Part shown: piece after piece, positions 1 through 6,556 of the stretch | Position numbering within the stretch: position 1 is the stretch's first letter | Layout: every line of letters starts with the position of its first letter | Assembly (NCBI GenBank): GCA_016177865.1 | Contig: JACOUJ010000140.1 | Span: 1-8,735, forward strand | Direction of reading: 5' to 3' | From: Candidatus Rokuibacteriota bacterium | GTDB taxonomy: Bacteria > Methylomirabilota > Methylomirabilia > Rokubacteriales > JACOUJ01 | Length of the DNA: 8,735 nucleotides | Translations under genes and position numbers: made by a program | The notes under the pieces: generated by a model | What the model saw: the letters and a program-made list of their open reading frames with translations, nothing else | Databases searched by the model: none | What the model was told of the DNA's origin: nothing

Positions 1-126
1 GGTGAAATCCGGAGCCCGGTTCCCCACGAGGGGCGACGGCACCACGCGTGGGTCACGCGTGAGGCCGAAAGCCAGGAGCGCTAGTGGCAGAAGGACAAGG
101 CCCGCCGCGAGAAGAAGCCGCTTCAT
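1..126 (-). CDS. ccmG: CcmG/DsbE thiol:disulfide interchange protein, N-terminus only (cut by left edge)
   Basis: Reading leftward from the ATG at 126-124 gives 42 codons with no stop before the window edge. The product starts with Met-Lys-Arg, followed by a long Leu/Ala hydrophobic segment (about residues 4-21) that would be a membrane anchor or uncleaved signal. It continues into 'PSPLVGNRAPDFT', the typical junction leading into the thioredoxin fold of CcmG/DsbE/TlpA proteins (V/I-G-x-x-A-P-x-F). The Cys-x-x-Cys active site lies outside the window. In System I cytochrome c biogenesis CcmG reduces apocytochrome CxxCH cysteines in the periplasm. The ATG overlaps the ccmF stop by four bases (ATGA), so the two genes are probably translationally coupled, and ccmF-ccmG is a standard ccm gene order. 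Another periplasmic thioredoxin of the TlpA group is the only realistic alternative. Confidence 0.88.
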   Translation of the reverse strand, partial: MKRLLLAAGLVLLPLALLAFGLTRDPRVVPSPLVGNRAPDFT

Positions 127-2099
127 TGGCGCGCCTGCCCTGGGGTACGCTTGCGACGTCGGTCGGGGAGGAGGGCGTACAGCGTGCCGAGGGTGACGAT
201 GCCGCCCCCCCACCAGATCCATCCCACCAGCGGGTTGACCAGGACCTTCACCGTGGCGTTGGAGCCATCCTTGGCGAAGTCGCCCAGAATGAGATAGAAG
301 TCGTCGCGCCAGGTAGAGCGGATTGCCACCTTCGCAATCGGCTGCTGATCCCGGGGGTAAAAGAGCTTCGCCGGCTCAAGTCTGGCCACCTGCTCGTTGT
401 CATTGAAGAGCGTGAAGGCCCCGGTCACCCTGAAGTGATTCGGCTCTTCGGCCGCGGAGAACCCCTCGAACTGAACGCGGTAGCGCCCCACATGCAGGCT
501 CTCGCCCCGAGCCAGGATCTGCTCCACCTGCTGGCCATAGCCGGCCGAGCCGGCGATCCCGATGAAAATGACCACGACCCCCAGGTGGACGATGAACCCG
601 CCGTACCGGCGGCGGTTTCTGGCCATAAGGGCCCGAAGGGCCTTGAGCGGCCCGCCGTCGGTGGCCCGGCGTGCTCGGACACCGCGAACGAGGTCCAACA
701 CGACGGCGGCCACCACGAATGCTGAGAGGACCAGGATCAGGACCACCTGAGGGTTCCGGAAGCCGAGAAGTGGAACCAGAAGGCCTGTCCCCAGGGCCGC
801 AAGGGCCGGAGCGAGGAAGTTGCGCCTGAGGTTGTCCGCGGAGGCCCGGCGCCAGGCGATGAGCGGGCCCACCCCCATGAGCAAGAGCAGAACGAGAAGG
901 ATCGGAAAGTTCACCCGGTTGAAGTATGGTGCCCCCACGCTGGCCTTGATCCCCCGCAGTGCTTCCGAGAGAAGCGGGTAGATCGTCCCGAAGAACACCG
1001 AGAACGTAGCCGCCAGCAGGATCACGTTATTGAGAACGAAGGCGGCCTCGCGGGACACGAGAGAATCCAGCTCGGCCGGCGACTTCAGCCGGTCGCTACG
1101 CATGGCCAGGAGCCCGAAGGAGAGCAGGAGGACCAGGGCGATGAAGGCGAGAAACGAGGTGCCGATCCCCGGGCTTCCGGCGAAGGCGTGCACCGATGAG
1201 AGGATGCCTGACCGCGTGAGGAAGGTGCCGAACAGGGTGAGGGCAAAGGTCAGAATGACCAATGAAAGGTTCCAGACCTTGAGCATGCCGCGCCGTTCCT
1301 GGATCATCACCGAGTGGAGGAATGCCGTGCCGGTGAGCCAGGGGAGGAACGAGGCATTCTCGACCGGGTCCCAAGCCCAGTAGCCGCCCCAACCCAGAAC
1401 TTGGTACGACCACCACGCGCCGAAGAGGATTCCCAGGGAGAGAAAGTACCAGGCGGTGAGGGTCCACCGGCGAGTCGTCACAATCCACTCGGCGTCGAGC
1501 TTACCGGTCAAGAGCGCAGCCATGGCGAACGCGTAGGGAATGGTGAACCCGACATAGCCGAGATACAGAGCCGGAGGGTGAAAGGCCATTCCCGGGTTCT
1601 CCAGCAGCGGGTTAAGTCCTCTCCCATCGGCAGGGATCGGGTTCAACAGCTCGAAGGGGTTCCCAAAGAAGATCATGAGGCCAAGGAAGAACGTGGAGAC
1701 CCCGAGGAGCACGCCTGTAACGTGTGGGAGGAGCACGGGATGGCGTGTCCGGTAGAGGAAGACGACCACGGCTGAAAACCCGGCGAGCACCCACTCCCAG
1801 AGGAGGAGCGAACCCTCCAGGGCACCCCAGAGCGCGCTGGCCTTGTAGAGGAGGGGCGTCTCCCGGTTCGAATTGAGAGCCACATAGCGGAAGCTGAAGT
1901 CGTCGGCAAGCAAGGCCCACTCGAGGATCGCCACCCCAACGGTGACAAGAAGGAAGACCCCTAGGGTCGTGGCTCGAGCGCTCGCTGCCCATGCGGGACT
2001 CTGCCGACGCGCGCCCAGCCACGCGGCCAACATTCCGTACAGCGCGAGCCCGAGTCCCAGGAGGAGGATCCAGTTGCCGACGACCCCAGTACCGCTCAT
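123..2099 (-). CDS. ccmF: Cytochrome c haem lyase subunit CcmF
   Basis: A 658-residue polytopic membrane protein, close to the usual CcmF length (about 640-660). CcmF is the catalytic core of the System I haem lyase: it takes haem from holo-CcmE and attaches it to CxxCH motifs on the periplasmic face. The haem-handling WWD-type signature is intact (W237-G-G-Y-W-A-W-D-P-V-E-N248). Histidines sit where the four conserved CcmF His are expected: H174 in 'MAFHPPALY', H262 in 'TAFLHSVMI', H304 in 'LSSVHAF' and H505 in 'GGFIVHLG'. Many hydrophobic segments alternate with short Arg-rich loops, and the C-terminus has a periplasmic domain followed by a last TM and a basic tail. I chose the ATG at 2099 because AGGAAGG precedes it at good spacing and the protein starts directly into TM1; the upstream ATG at 2147 would add 16 polar residues with no good ribosome site. 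It overlaps ccmG by 4 bases and diverges from the cytochrome operon to its right. Confidence 0.96.
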   Translation of the reverse strand: MSGTGVVGNWILLLGLGLALYGMLAAWLGARRQSPAWAASARATTLGVFLLVTVGVAILEWALLADDFSFRYVALNSNRETPLLYKASALWGALEGSLLLWEWVLAGFSAVVVFLYRTRHPVLLPHVTGVLLGVSTFFLGLMIFFGNPFELLNPIPADGRGLNPLLENPGMAFHPPALYLGYVGFTIPYAFAMAALLTGKLDAEWIVTTRRWTLTAWYFLSLGILFGAWWSYQVLGWGGYWAWDPVENASFLPWLTGTAFLHSVMIQERRGMLKVWNLSLVILTFALTLFGTFLTRSGILSSVHAFAGSPGIGTSFLAFIALVLLLSFGLLAMRSDRLKSPAELDSLVSREAAFVLNNVILLAATFSVFFGTIYPLLSEALRGIKASVGAPYFNRVNFPILLVLLLLMGVGPLIAWRRASADNLRRNFLAPALAALGTGLLVPLLGFRNPQVVLILVLSAFVVAAVVLDLVRGVRARRATDGGPLKALRALMARNRRRYGGFIVHLGVVVIFIGIAGSAGYGQQVEQILARGESLHVGRYRVQFEGFSAAEEPNHFRVTGAFTLFNDNEQVARLEPAKLFYPRDQQPIAKVAIRSTWRDDFYLILGDFAKDGSNATVKVLVNPLVGWIWWGGGIVTLGTLYALLPDRRRKRTPGQARQ

Positions 2100-2147
2100 G
2101 TCCTTCCTGTCAGCGGATGAGCAACGCGTATGCCACACAGGACTCAT

Positions 2148-2180
2148 CCAGAAAATGATCCGCGTGCTTCAATTTTCTGG
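2148..2180. repeat. Inverted repeat in the ccmF upstream region
   Basis: CCAGAAAAT (2148-2156) and ATTTTCTGG (2172-2180) are perfect 9-base inverted arms separated by 15 bases. The centre lies about 65 bases upstream of the ccmF start codon. It could be an operator for a dimeric regulator, or a hairpin in the ccmF leader if transcription starts further right. No U-run follows on either strand, which argues against a terminator. The symmetry is seen directly; the function is inference. Confidence 0.5.
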
Positions 2181-2239
2181 GTCGAAATGCACACAGCGGC
2201 GCTCGACGCAGCCAGCGGGTTGTGGAGCCCTTGTCTCAC

Positions 2240-2259
2240 TGTGGGGATTTTGCCCCACA
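2240..2259. promoter_or_regulatory. 20-base palindrome, candidate operator
   Basis: TGTGGGG (2240-2246) and CCCCACA (2253-2259) form perfect 7-base arms around ATTTTG. The size and A/T-rich centre fit a binding site for a dimeric helix-turn-helix regulator. It is placed centrally between the divergent start codons, so it could act on both sides. A small RNA hairpin is the other possibility. I do not recognise it as a site for a known regulator. Confidence 0.4.
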
Positions 2260-2354
2260 TCCCGCTAATGCCTCGACCCGCACCGAACCAAATCCGAATG
2301 CGGAATTCTGCTTATTTTCGGTGACTTGGCGCGAGACACCCACAGAGCGGAACC

Positions 2355-2398
2355 GTTGGTACCTCCTTTGCTGTGTGCGACGGGGTAGGAGGTCCGGC
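2355..2398 (+). promoter_or_regulatory. Strong ribosome binding site with matching anti-Shine-Dalgarno hairpin
   Basis: TAGGAGGT at 2386-2393 is a near-perfect complement to the 16S rRNA tail and lies six bases before the ATG at 2399. Upstream, ACCTCCT (2361-2367) is the exact reverse complement of AGGAGGT (2387-2393). The pairing can continue outward past a bulged T2360 with G2359-C2394, G2358-C2395, two G-U pairs and G2355-C2398. The hairpin would have about 12 pairs and a 19-base loop, and would hide the ribosome site right up to the start codon. This is the usual geometry of translational control by RNA structure. The pairing is read from the sequence; no fold was computed and regulation is inference. 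Confidence 0.45.
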
Positions 2399-2449
2399 AT
2401 GAAACCACTGGGAGATCGCCAAGTTTCTCTCTCGGCTCAAGGATCTTGA
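2399..2449 (+). CDS. 16-codon leader ORF or displaced start of the HemA-like ORF
   Basis: The ATG at 2399 follows the best ribosome binding site in the window (AGGAGG, 6-base spacing), yet the frame closes after 16 codons (MKPLGDRQVSLSAQGS) at TGA 2447-2449. The GTG of the HemA-like frame begins one base after this stop, so ribosomes finishing here could restart there. Alternatively, this ATG is the true start of the HemA-like ORF and a one-base gain in the GGG at 2410-2412 has broken the frame. Removing one G joins the ATG to a HemA-like continuation (M-K-P-L-E-I-A-K-F-L). The peptide has no recognisable homology of its own. Confidence 0.3.
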   Translation: MKPLGDRQVSLSAQGS

Positions 2450-2450
2450 G

Positions 2451-2747
2451 GTGATTCCCACGATTGTCTCGCTGCGCGAAAAGGTCGAGACCATCCGAAA
2501 GGGCGAAGTAACGAGGACGTTGGCCCGGATCCGCGATGCGTCACCCGAAACCCGGGCGGCGATCGAAGCCCTCTCATATGCTATCGCGAATGAGATTCTG
2601 CATGCCCCTACCGTGAAGCTCCGCGAATCTTCCCGAGACGGCGCCAGCCAGCGATGGGCCCTCTTCGTCTCCGAACTGTTCGGTCTCCAAAGGCATCAAG
2701 AAGCCCAGGACGGGACAGCATCCGCGAGGGAGTTGGCCGGGGGGTGA
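2451..2747 (+). CDS. Glutamyl-tRNA reductase (HemA) C-terminal dimerisation domain, fragment or stand-alone
   Basis: A 98-residue product matching only the last quarter of glutamyl-tRNA reductase (normally about 420-450 residues). It shows the 'VxPTIVxLREKxExIR' helix start (residues 2-16), the 'SPETRAAIEALSYAIANEILH' helix (30-51), the family hallmark 'HAPTVKLRE' (51-59) and the closing 'LFGL' (76-79). The NADPH-binding and catalytic domains, including the catalytic Cys, are absent, so it cannot be a reductase alone. Homology extends upstream of the GTG in frame (W-E-I-A-K-F-L-S-R-L from about 2409) until an in-frame TGA at 2400-2402. The GTG start at 2451 has AAGGA seven bases before it and is the only start candidate in this open stretch. 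The stop lies one base before the pentahaem cytochrome ATG, so the ORF is part of the operon. It may be a pseudogene remnant, a frameshifted small protein, or a genuine HemA-domain protein. Confidence 0.7.
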   Translation: MIPTIVSLREKVETIRKGEVTRTLARIRDASPETRAAIEALSYAIANEILHAPTVKLRESSRDGASQRWALFVSELFGLQRHQEAQDGTASARELAGG

Positions 2748-2748
2748 C

Positions 2749-3312
2749 ATGAAGAAGTGGGCGGGGATGATCGGGTTGACCCTCGTGGCTTTGTTAGCCT
2801 GGGCATACCTGGCCCGTTGGGGAGAGCCCAGTGTCGATCAGCCGATCGCATTTCCCCACAAAACTCATGTGCAGCAGCTAAAACTGAACTGCACGAATTG
2901 CCACCAGCGGGCGGAAAAGGATGCTGCTGCAGGCCGCCCGCCGACCGCCCTCTGCTTTGCCTGCCATGCGGCAGTGGAGGCAAAGAACGACGAGATGAAA
3001 AAAGTGCGGGCGTTTGGCGAGAGCGGAAAGGAGATTCCCTGGAGGCGTGTCTGGCGATTGCCCGCCCACGTCTTCTTCTCCCATCGGACCCACGTCACGG
3101 TAGCGAAAGTGCGATGCCAGACCTGTCACGGGCCGATGGAGACTCTTGATCGGCCGCCCGCGCGCCCTCTCAGGAAGCTCGCGATGGACGACTGCATCGG
3201 TTGTCACGAGAAATGGGAGTGGCCGAAAGAGATCACGGAGGGGGGAACGGAACCCGTGAGGGTGGCGGCGGGGCGGCGGGTCTCCACTGATTGCTACGCC
3301 TGCCATCGCTGA
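2749..3312 (+). CDS. Membrane-anchored pentahaem cytochrome c, ActA-like
   Basis: A 187-residue protein with an N-terminal hydrophobic helix (about residues 5-22) and no obvious signal peptidase site, so probably anchored with its haem domain in the periplasm. Five CxxCH motifs are present: C48TNCH, C69FACH, C123QTCH, C149IGCH and C182YACH. The protein has exactly ten histidines: five in the motifs and five others (H37 and H40 in 'FPHKTH'; H107, H112 and H115 in 'HVFFSHRTH'). Every haem could therefore be bis-His ligated. 'FxHxxH' pairs preceding haem motifs are typical of cytochrome c7/c3-like domains. Size, haem number and position before molybdopterin, FeS and NrfD genes match ActA of alternative complex III. 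It starts one base after the HemA-like stop behind a G-rich ribosome site and ends right after the last haem motif. A QrcA- or NrfB-like electron-transfer subunit is the alternative. Confidence 0.88.
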   Translation: MKKWAGMIGLTLVALLAWAYLARWGEPSVDQPIAFPHKTHVQQLKLNCTNCHQRAEKDAAAGRPPTALCFACHAAVEAKNDEMKKVRAFGESGKEIPWRRVWRLPAHVFFSHRTHVTVAKVRCQTCHGPMETLDRPPARPLRKLAMDDCIGCHEKWEWPKEITEGGTEPVRVAAGRRVSTDCYACHR

Positions 3313-3320
3313 GGCAAACG

Positions 3321-5735
3321 ATGAGAGTGACGAGGCGTGGGTTCCTTCAGGTGCTGGGCGGGACGGCCACCGGGGCCGCCCTGATCAAGCAGAGGCTGGT
3401 CAAGGCCGAAGACGCGGGTCAGGACTTGAACAAATGGGCCACTCCTGAAGAGGTCGTGGTTCCTTCGATCTGCCAGCAGTGTCCCGGCGGGTGCGGTCTT
3501 CTCGTCCGCACTCTCGATGGCGAGGTGGCGGGGATCTCGGGGAATCCACTCCATCCCATCAACCGGGGTACGCTCTGCCCCAAGGCATTCGGCGGCCTTC
3601 AACTCCTCTACGATTCCAATCGCCTGAAGGGCCCGTTGGCGCGCGACGGAGAGCGGGGACGATTCCGCCCCGTCGAGTGGGACGAAGCCCTTTCAATGGT
3701 GACCGCCCGGCTGTCGGACCTCAGGGCCAAGGCCCTCGCTCACACGGTGGCGATCCTCGGGGGTCAGTACCGCGGCTACCGGGATACGCTCTGGAAACGC
3801 TTCGCCCAGGCCTACGGAACTCCGAACTACATCCGGGTCCGGTGCCTCCCTCCGGAAAAACCCGCCCTCGCTCACCGGCTCATGCAAGGGGTGACGACTC
3901 CATTGGGCTACGACCTCGGGGAGGCCCAGTTCATTCTCTCGTTCGGGGCGGGCCTGCTGGAGGCCTGGCTCGGCCCGGTCCACGCTTCCCAAGCGTTCGC
4001 CCGTCTCCGGCGAAGTGAGGAGCGCCCCCGCGGCCGGTTTGTCCAGGTGGACCCGAGACGTTCGCCGACAGCGATCAAAGCGGACCGCTGGGTCCCCATC
4101 GTGCCCGGGACCGACGGGATCCTGGCGCTCGGGATCGCCAACGCCCTCATCCGCGAGGGGCTCCACGACAAGGAGTTCGTCGAGGAGCACACCTTCGGCT
4201 TTGAGGACTGGAGGGACCAGCGCGGCGAACCTCACGAGGGATTCAAGGATCTCGTTCTCCGGGAGTACGGGCTCCTTACCGTTTCGGCGGCCACCGGCGT
4301 TCCGGTCAAGACGATCTTAGAAATCGCCCGGGACCTGGGCACCATCAAGCCCGCGCTGATCATCGGCGAGCGCGGTCCCGCCTACGGCCCCGACGACCTG
4401 CACACGCGCATGGCGATCCACAGCCTCAATGCCCTCGTCGGGAGCATCGGCGTCCGGGGCGGGCTCCTGATCCAGGGCGATCTACCTCTGGCCCCCCTCT
4501 CTCCGGTGAAACAGGACGAGGGGGCACAGCGTGGGCTGGGGCAGGCCAGAATCGATGGGGCGGGACGGGGCGAATACCTTCTCGCTTCGGATGCTCCCCA
4601 GGTCCTTGCCGAGCGGATCCTGAGCGCAAACCCATACCCCATCAATGCGCTCTTTCTTTTCGCCACCAATCCCCTCGCCAACCACCCGACGAAAGCGGAA
4701 CTGGCCCGGGCCTTCGACCGGGTTCCCTTCATCGTGAGCTTCTCGCCGTTCCTCGATGAAAGCTCGTCGATGGCGGACCTGATCCTCCCCGATCACACCT
4801 ATCTCGAACGGTGGCAGGACGATCAGGTGACTCATCTGGCTGGCTTCACCTGCTTCAGCCTCGCCCGGCCGGCCGCGACTCCGCTCCATCAGACCCGTAA
4901 CACGGCTGACGTCGTCCTCCAACTCGCCAAGGCGCTGGGAGGAAGCATTGCGCAAAGCCTCCGGTGGGAGAAGTTCGACGACCTCCTCCGTGCGGGCGCC
5001 CGCGGACTCTACGAGGCCAGGCGCGGCTATGTGGTCTCTCCTTACGCGGAAGAATCGCTCAGGAAGATCCTGGAGCGCCAGGGGTACTGGATTCCGGAGT
5101 TCAAGTCTTTCGATGACTTCTGGGAAGCGCTCGGTAAGCGCGGCGCCTGGTGGGATCCGACGGTGCTGCCGGTGAGCCGGGAGGCTCTCCACACGACACC
5201 GTCTCGGAAGTTCGAGTTCTACTCCACCGGTCTCAAACGGCTGGTTGATGAGGCCGTGAAGCGGGAGGGCAAAACGGGCTCATTCGTCCGCGCGCTCGGG
5301 GGGCAGGACCGGGGCGACCTGCTTTTCCTGCCAGCCGTGGCTGTCCCTTCTGCCCAGGAACCGGGCGAGTTCCCCCTTCGCCTCAATACCTACCGGCTGA
5401 TGAGCCGGCCTACTGGAGGCGGGAAGAACCAGCCCTGGCTCTTGGAGCAGCCCGCGGTCCACGTTCGGATGACATGGGAGCGATGGGTAGAAATCCACCC
5501 GAAGACGGCGGCCGGGCTGGGGGTAAAGGACGAAGAGTGGGTCTGGGTGGAGTCGGCCAAAGGCCGGATCAGACTCAGAGCCAAGCTCTACGCCGGGACG
5601 CGCCCGGACGTGGTGCACATTCCCCTCTTCGGCGGCGAGGGTCCCAGCGCTAATGACCTGATCGCCAACGAGGTCGATCCCTTCAGGGGTTTCGGTCTCC
5701 TCAACACCACCCGCGTCCGAATCAGGAAGGCATAG
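3321..5735 (+). CDS. Tat-exported molybdopterin oxidoreductase catalytic subunit (PsrA/ActB1-like)
   Basis: An 804-residue DMSO-reductase-superfamily protein. The ATG at 3321 has GAGG at six bases and puts the twin-arginine motif at the very N-terminus (T4-R-R-G-F-L-Q10); an in-frame ATG at 3291 lies inside the preceding gene. The N-terminal [4Fe-4S] motif is complete (C51-x2-C54-x3-C58-x27-C86, with K88 two residues later). C175 in 'GTPNYIRVRC' sits where PsrA/ArrA/Nap-type enzymes have the Mo-ligating Cys. Cofactor-binding segments include 'VDPRRSPTAIKADRWVPIVPGTD' (243-265, split here as two runs: VDPRRSPTAIKADR and WVPIVPGTD), 'LFATNPLANHP' (446-456), and the dinucleotide-binding domain over about 670-800. 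It would sit in the periplasm with the ferredoxin subunit. ActB of canonical ACIII has the Mo-like and FeS parts fused and lacks Mo and this cluster; here they are unfused and the residues are retained. The substrate cannot be told from sequence; polysulfide/thiosulfate/tetrathionate-type or pure quinol:cytochrome chemistry are all open. Confidence 0.88.
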   Translation: MRVTRRGFLQVLGGTATGAALIKQRLVKAEDAGQDLNKWATPEEVVVPSICQQCPGGCGLLVRTLDGEVAGISGNPLHPINRGTLCPKAFGGLQLLYDSNRLKGPLARDGERGRFRPVEWDEALSMVTARLSDLRAKALAHTVAILGGQYRGYRDTLWKRFAQAYGTPNYIRVRCLPPEKPALAHRLMQGVTTPLGYDLGEAQFILSFGAGLLEAWLGPVHASQAFARLRRSEERPRGRFVQVDPRRSPTAIKADRWVPIVPGTDGILALGIANALIREGLHDKEFVEEHTFGFEDWRDQRGEPHEGFKDLVLREYGLLTVSAATGVPVKTILEIARDLGTIKPALIIGERGPAYGPDDLHTRMAIHSLNALVGSIGVRGGLLIQGDLPLAPLSPVKQDEGAQRGLGQARIDGAGRGEYLLASDAPQVLAERILSANPYPINALFLFATNPLANHPTKAELARAFDRVPFIVSFSPFLDESSSMADLILPDHTYLERWQDDQVTHLAGFTCFSLARPAATPLHQTRNTADVVLQLAKALGGSIAQSLRWEKFDDLLRAGARGLYEARRGYVVSPYAEESLRKILERQGYWIPEFKSFDDFWEALGKRGAWWDPTVLPVSREALHTTPSRKFEFYSTGLKRLVDEAVKREGKTGSFVRALGGQDRGDLLFLPAVAVPSAQEPGEFPLRLNTYRLMSRPTGGGKNQPWLLEQPAVHVRMTWERWVEIHPKTAAGLGVKDEEWVWVESAKGRIRLRAKLYAGTRPDVVHIPLFGGEGPSANDLIANEVDPFRGFGLLNTTRVRIRKA

Positions 5736-5787
5736 CGGCATGGAAACGCTCGTGAGACAAGGAACTTCACCGCTAGGCGTCGATCGG

Positions 5788-5860
5788 GCTCGTTCGAGCG
5801 AGGGCTTTGCCCTCGCAATCTTGGGGGGAGGTATCGGAAGGGGGGCGTAGCCCCCCTCCG
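5788..5860. repeat. REP-like multi-hairpin intergenic element
   Basis: The 131-base gap between the molybdopterin and ferredoxin genes is the only sizeable gap in the operon and is packed with palindromes. GCTCG/CGAGC (5788-5799, loop TT) overlaps a perfect 8-base stem GCGAGGGC/GCCCTCGC (5798-5816, loop TTT). Then an 11-pair stem runs 5835-5846 against 5850-5860 with one bulged A at 5838 and a GTA loop. The last stem ends at the edge of the ferredoxin ribosome site (GAGGA, 5860-5864). There is no following T-run, so an intrinsic terminator is unlikely. Paired GC-rich hairpins in a gap inside an operon resemble REP/BIME elements, which may stabilise upstream mRNA or tune downstream translation. 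Whether it recurs in the genome cannot be seen here. Confidence 0.6.
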
Positions 5861-5866
5861 AGGATT

Positions 5867-6556
5867 ATGGCGCTCTGGGGAATGGTCATTGACCTCGACC
5901 GCTGCACGGGCTGCCAGGCCTGTGTGATGGCCTGCAAGGCCGAGAACAACGTCCCCGCCGTCGGCGCCGGAGAGGCAGTCCGGGGGAGGATCATCAGCTG
6001 GATGCAGGTCCTCACCGAGGAGGAGGAAGGGCATCCCGGGGAGATAAAGAGGTTTATGCCCCGGCCATGCCTTCACTGCGACGACCCCCCCTGCACCAAG
6101 GTCTGTCCCGTTTACGCAACCTACCGGAACCCCGAAGGGATCGTCACCCAGATCTACGCCCGCTGCATCGGCTGTCGCTTCTGCATGGCCGCATGCCCCT
6201 ACAACGCCAAGTACTTCAACTGGCGCCGCTACCAGAAGGAAGCTCCAGGGCAGAACCCGGACGTGTCGGTTCGCCCCAAGGGCGTCGTGGAGAAGTGCAC
6301 CTTCTGTCACCACCGGCTCCAGAAGGCCCGCGACCGGGCACGGGTGGAGGGGCGGGAGCTGGCCCCCGGGGAATATATAACCGCCTGCGCCGAGGCCTGC
6401 CCGGCCCGGGCGATCGTCTTCGGGGACCTGAGCGATCCCGGTAGCGACGTGGCGCGACTGGCCCGAAGTCCCAGGGCTTTCAGGCTTCAGGAGGAGCTGG
6501 GGACCAAACCGAAGGTGATCTACCTGACCGAGGGGGAGGGCCATGGCCGCGCGTGA
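5867..6556 (+). CDS. Four-cluster ferredoxin-like iron-sulfur subunit (PsrB/ActB2-like)
   Basis: A 229-residue subunit with 16 cysteines arranged as in the DmsB/PsrB/NrfC family. The groups are C13-x2-C16-x2-C19-x3-C23; C68-x2-C71-x4-C76-x3-C80; C100-x2-C103-x2-C106-x3-C110; and C144-x2-C147-x26-C174-x3-C178. This predicts four cubane clusters forming a wire between the molybdopterin subunit and the membrane subunit. No cysteine is missing, so none is forced to be [3Fe-4S]. There is no signal peptide; export would be by riding with the Tat-tagged molybdopterin partner. The ATG at 5867 (GAGGA just upstream, 'MALWGMVIDLDRC') is preferred; a longer in-frame start at 5807 would read through the hairpin element and yields low-complexity residues, and ATG 5882 is a shorter option. 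It overlaps the next gene by 14 bases. Confidence 0.93.
   Translation: MALWGMVIDLDRCTGCQACVMACKAENNVPAVGAGEAVRGRIISWMQVLTEEEEGHPGEIKRFMPRPCLHCDDPPCTKVCPVYATYRNPEGIVTQIYARCIGCRFCMAACPYNAKYFNWRRYQKEAPGQNPDVSVRPKGVVEKCTFCHHRLQKARDRARVEGRELAPGEYITACAEACPARAIVFGDLSDPGSDVARLARSPRAFRLQEELGTKPKVIYLTEGEGHGRA

Larger units (their letters stand above)
2100..2398. other. Divergent intergenic region between ccmF and the plus-strand operon
   Basis: About 300 bases with no convincing protein-coding frame. Both flanking groups start here, so it must hold promoters for ccmF (leftward) and the cytochrome complex operon (rightward). Its A/T content is higher than its neighbours in patches, notably 2148-2180 and 2281-2325. 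I could not identify a convincing -35/-10 pair or a sigma-54 GG-N10-GC pair on either strand. What can be seen are two perfect inverted repeats and a potential Shine-Dalgarno-sequestering hairpin, each listed separately. No tRNA, no U-tract terminator and no CRISPR-type repeats are visible. Confidence 0.7.

Noticed and set aside
84..725. 213-codon plus-strand ORF at the left end
   Set aside because: It is antisense to ccmF, has no membrane or domain pattern, and is explained by high GC content opening shadow frames.
2100..2147. Extended ccmF start at the ATG at 2147
   Set aside because: The extra residues are polar and Cys-containing, unlike a CcmF N-terminus, and the ATG at 2099 has a better ribosome site.
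2240..2259. Palindrome considered as a sigma-54 promoter or an intrinsic terminator
   Set aside because: GG and GC are 9 bases apart instead of 12, and there is no T-run after the stem on either strand.
2222..2449. 75-codon plus-strand ORF ending at the 16-codon leader stop
   Set aside because: Only the last 16 codons follow a good ribosome site; the upstream part spans the palindrome and shows no protein-like pattern.
4482..5192. 236-codon minus-strand ORF
   Set aside because: Antisense shadow within the molybdopterin oxidoreductase gene, Arg/Glu/Pro-rich with no domain.
5740..5850. 36-codon ORF starting METLVRQG
   Set aside because: Most of it is translated hairpin sequence and it has no homology; kept only as a possible relic of an earlier gene start.
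5588..6544. 318-codon minus-strand ORF
   Set aside because: It lies opposite the ferredoxin gene and the end of the molybdopterin gene, whose conserved motifs make the plus-strand genes certain; the product has no recognisable features.
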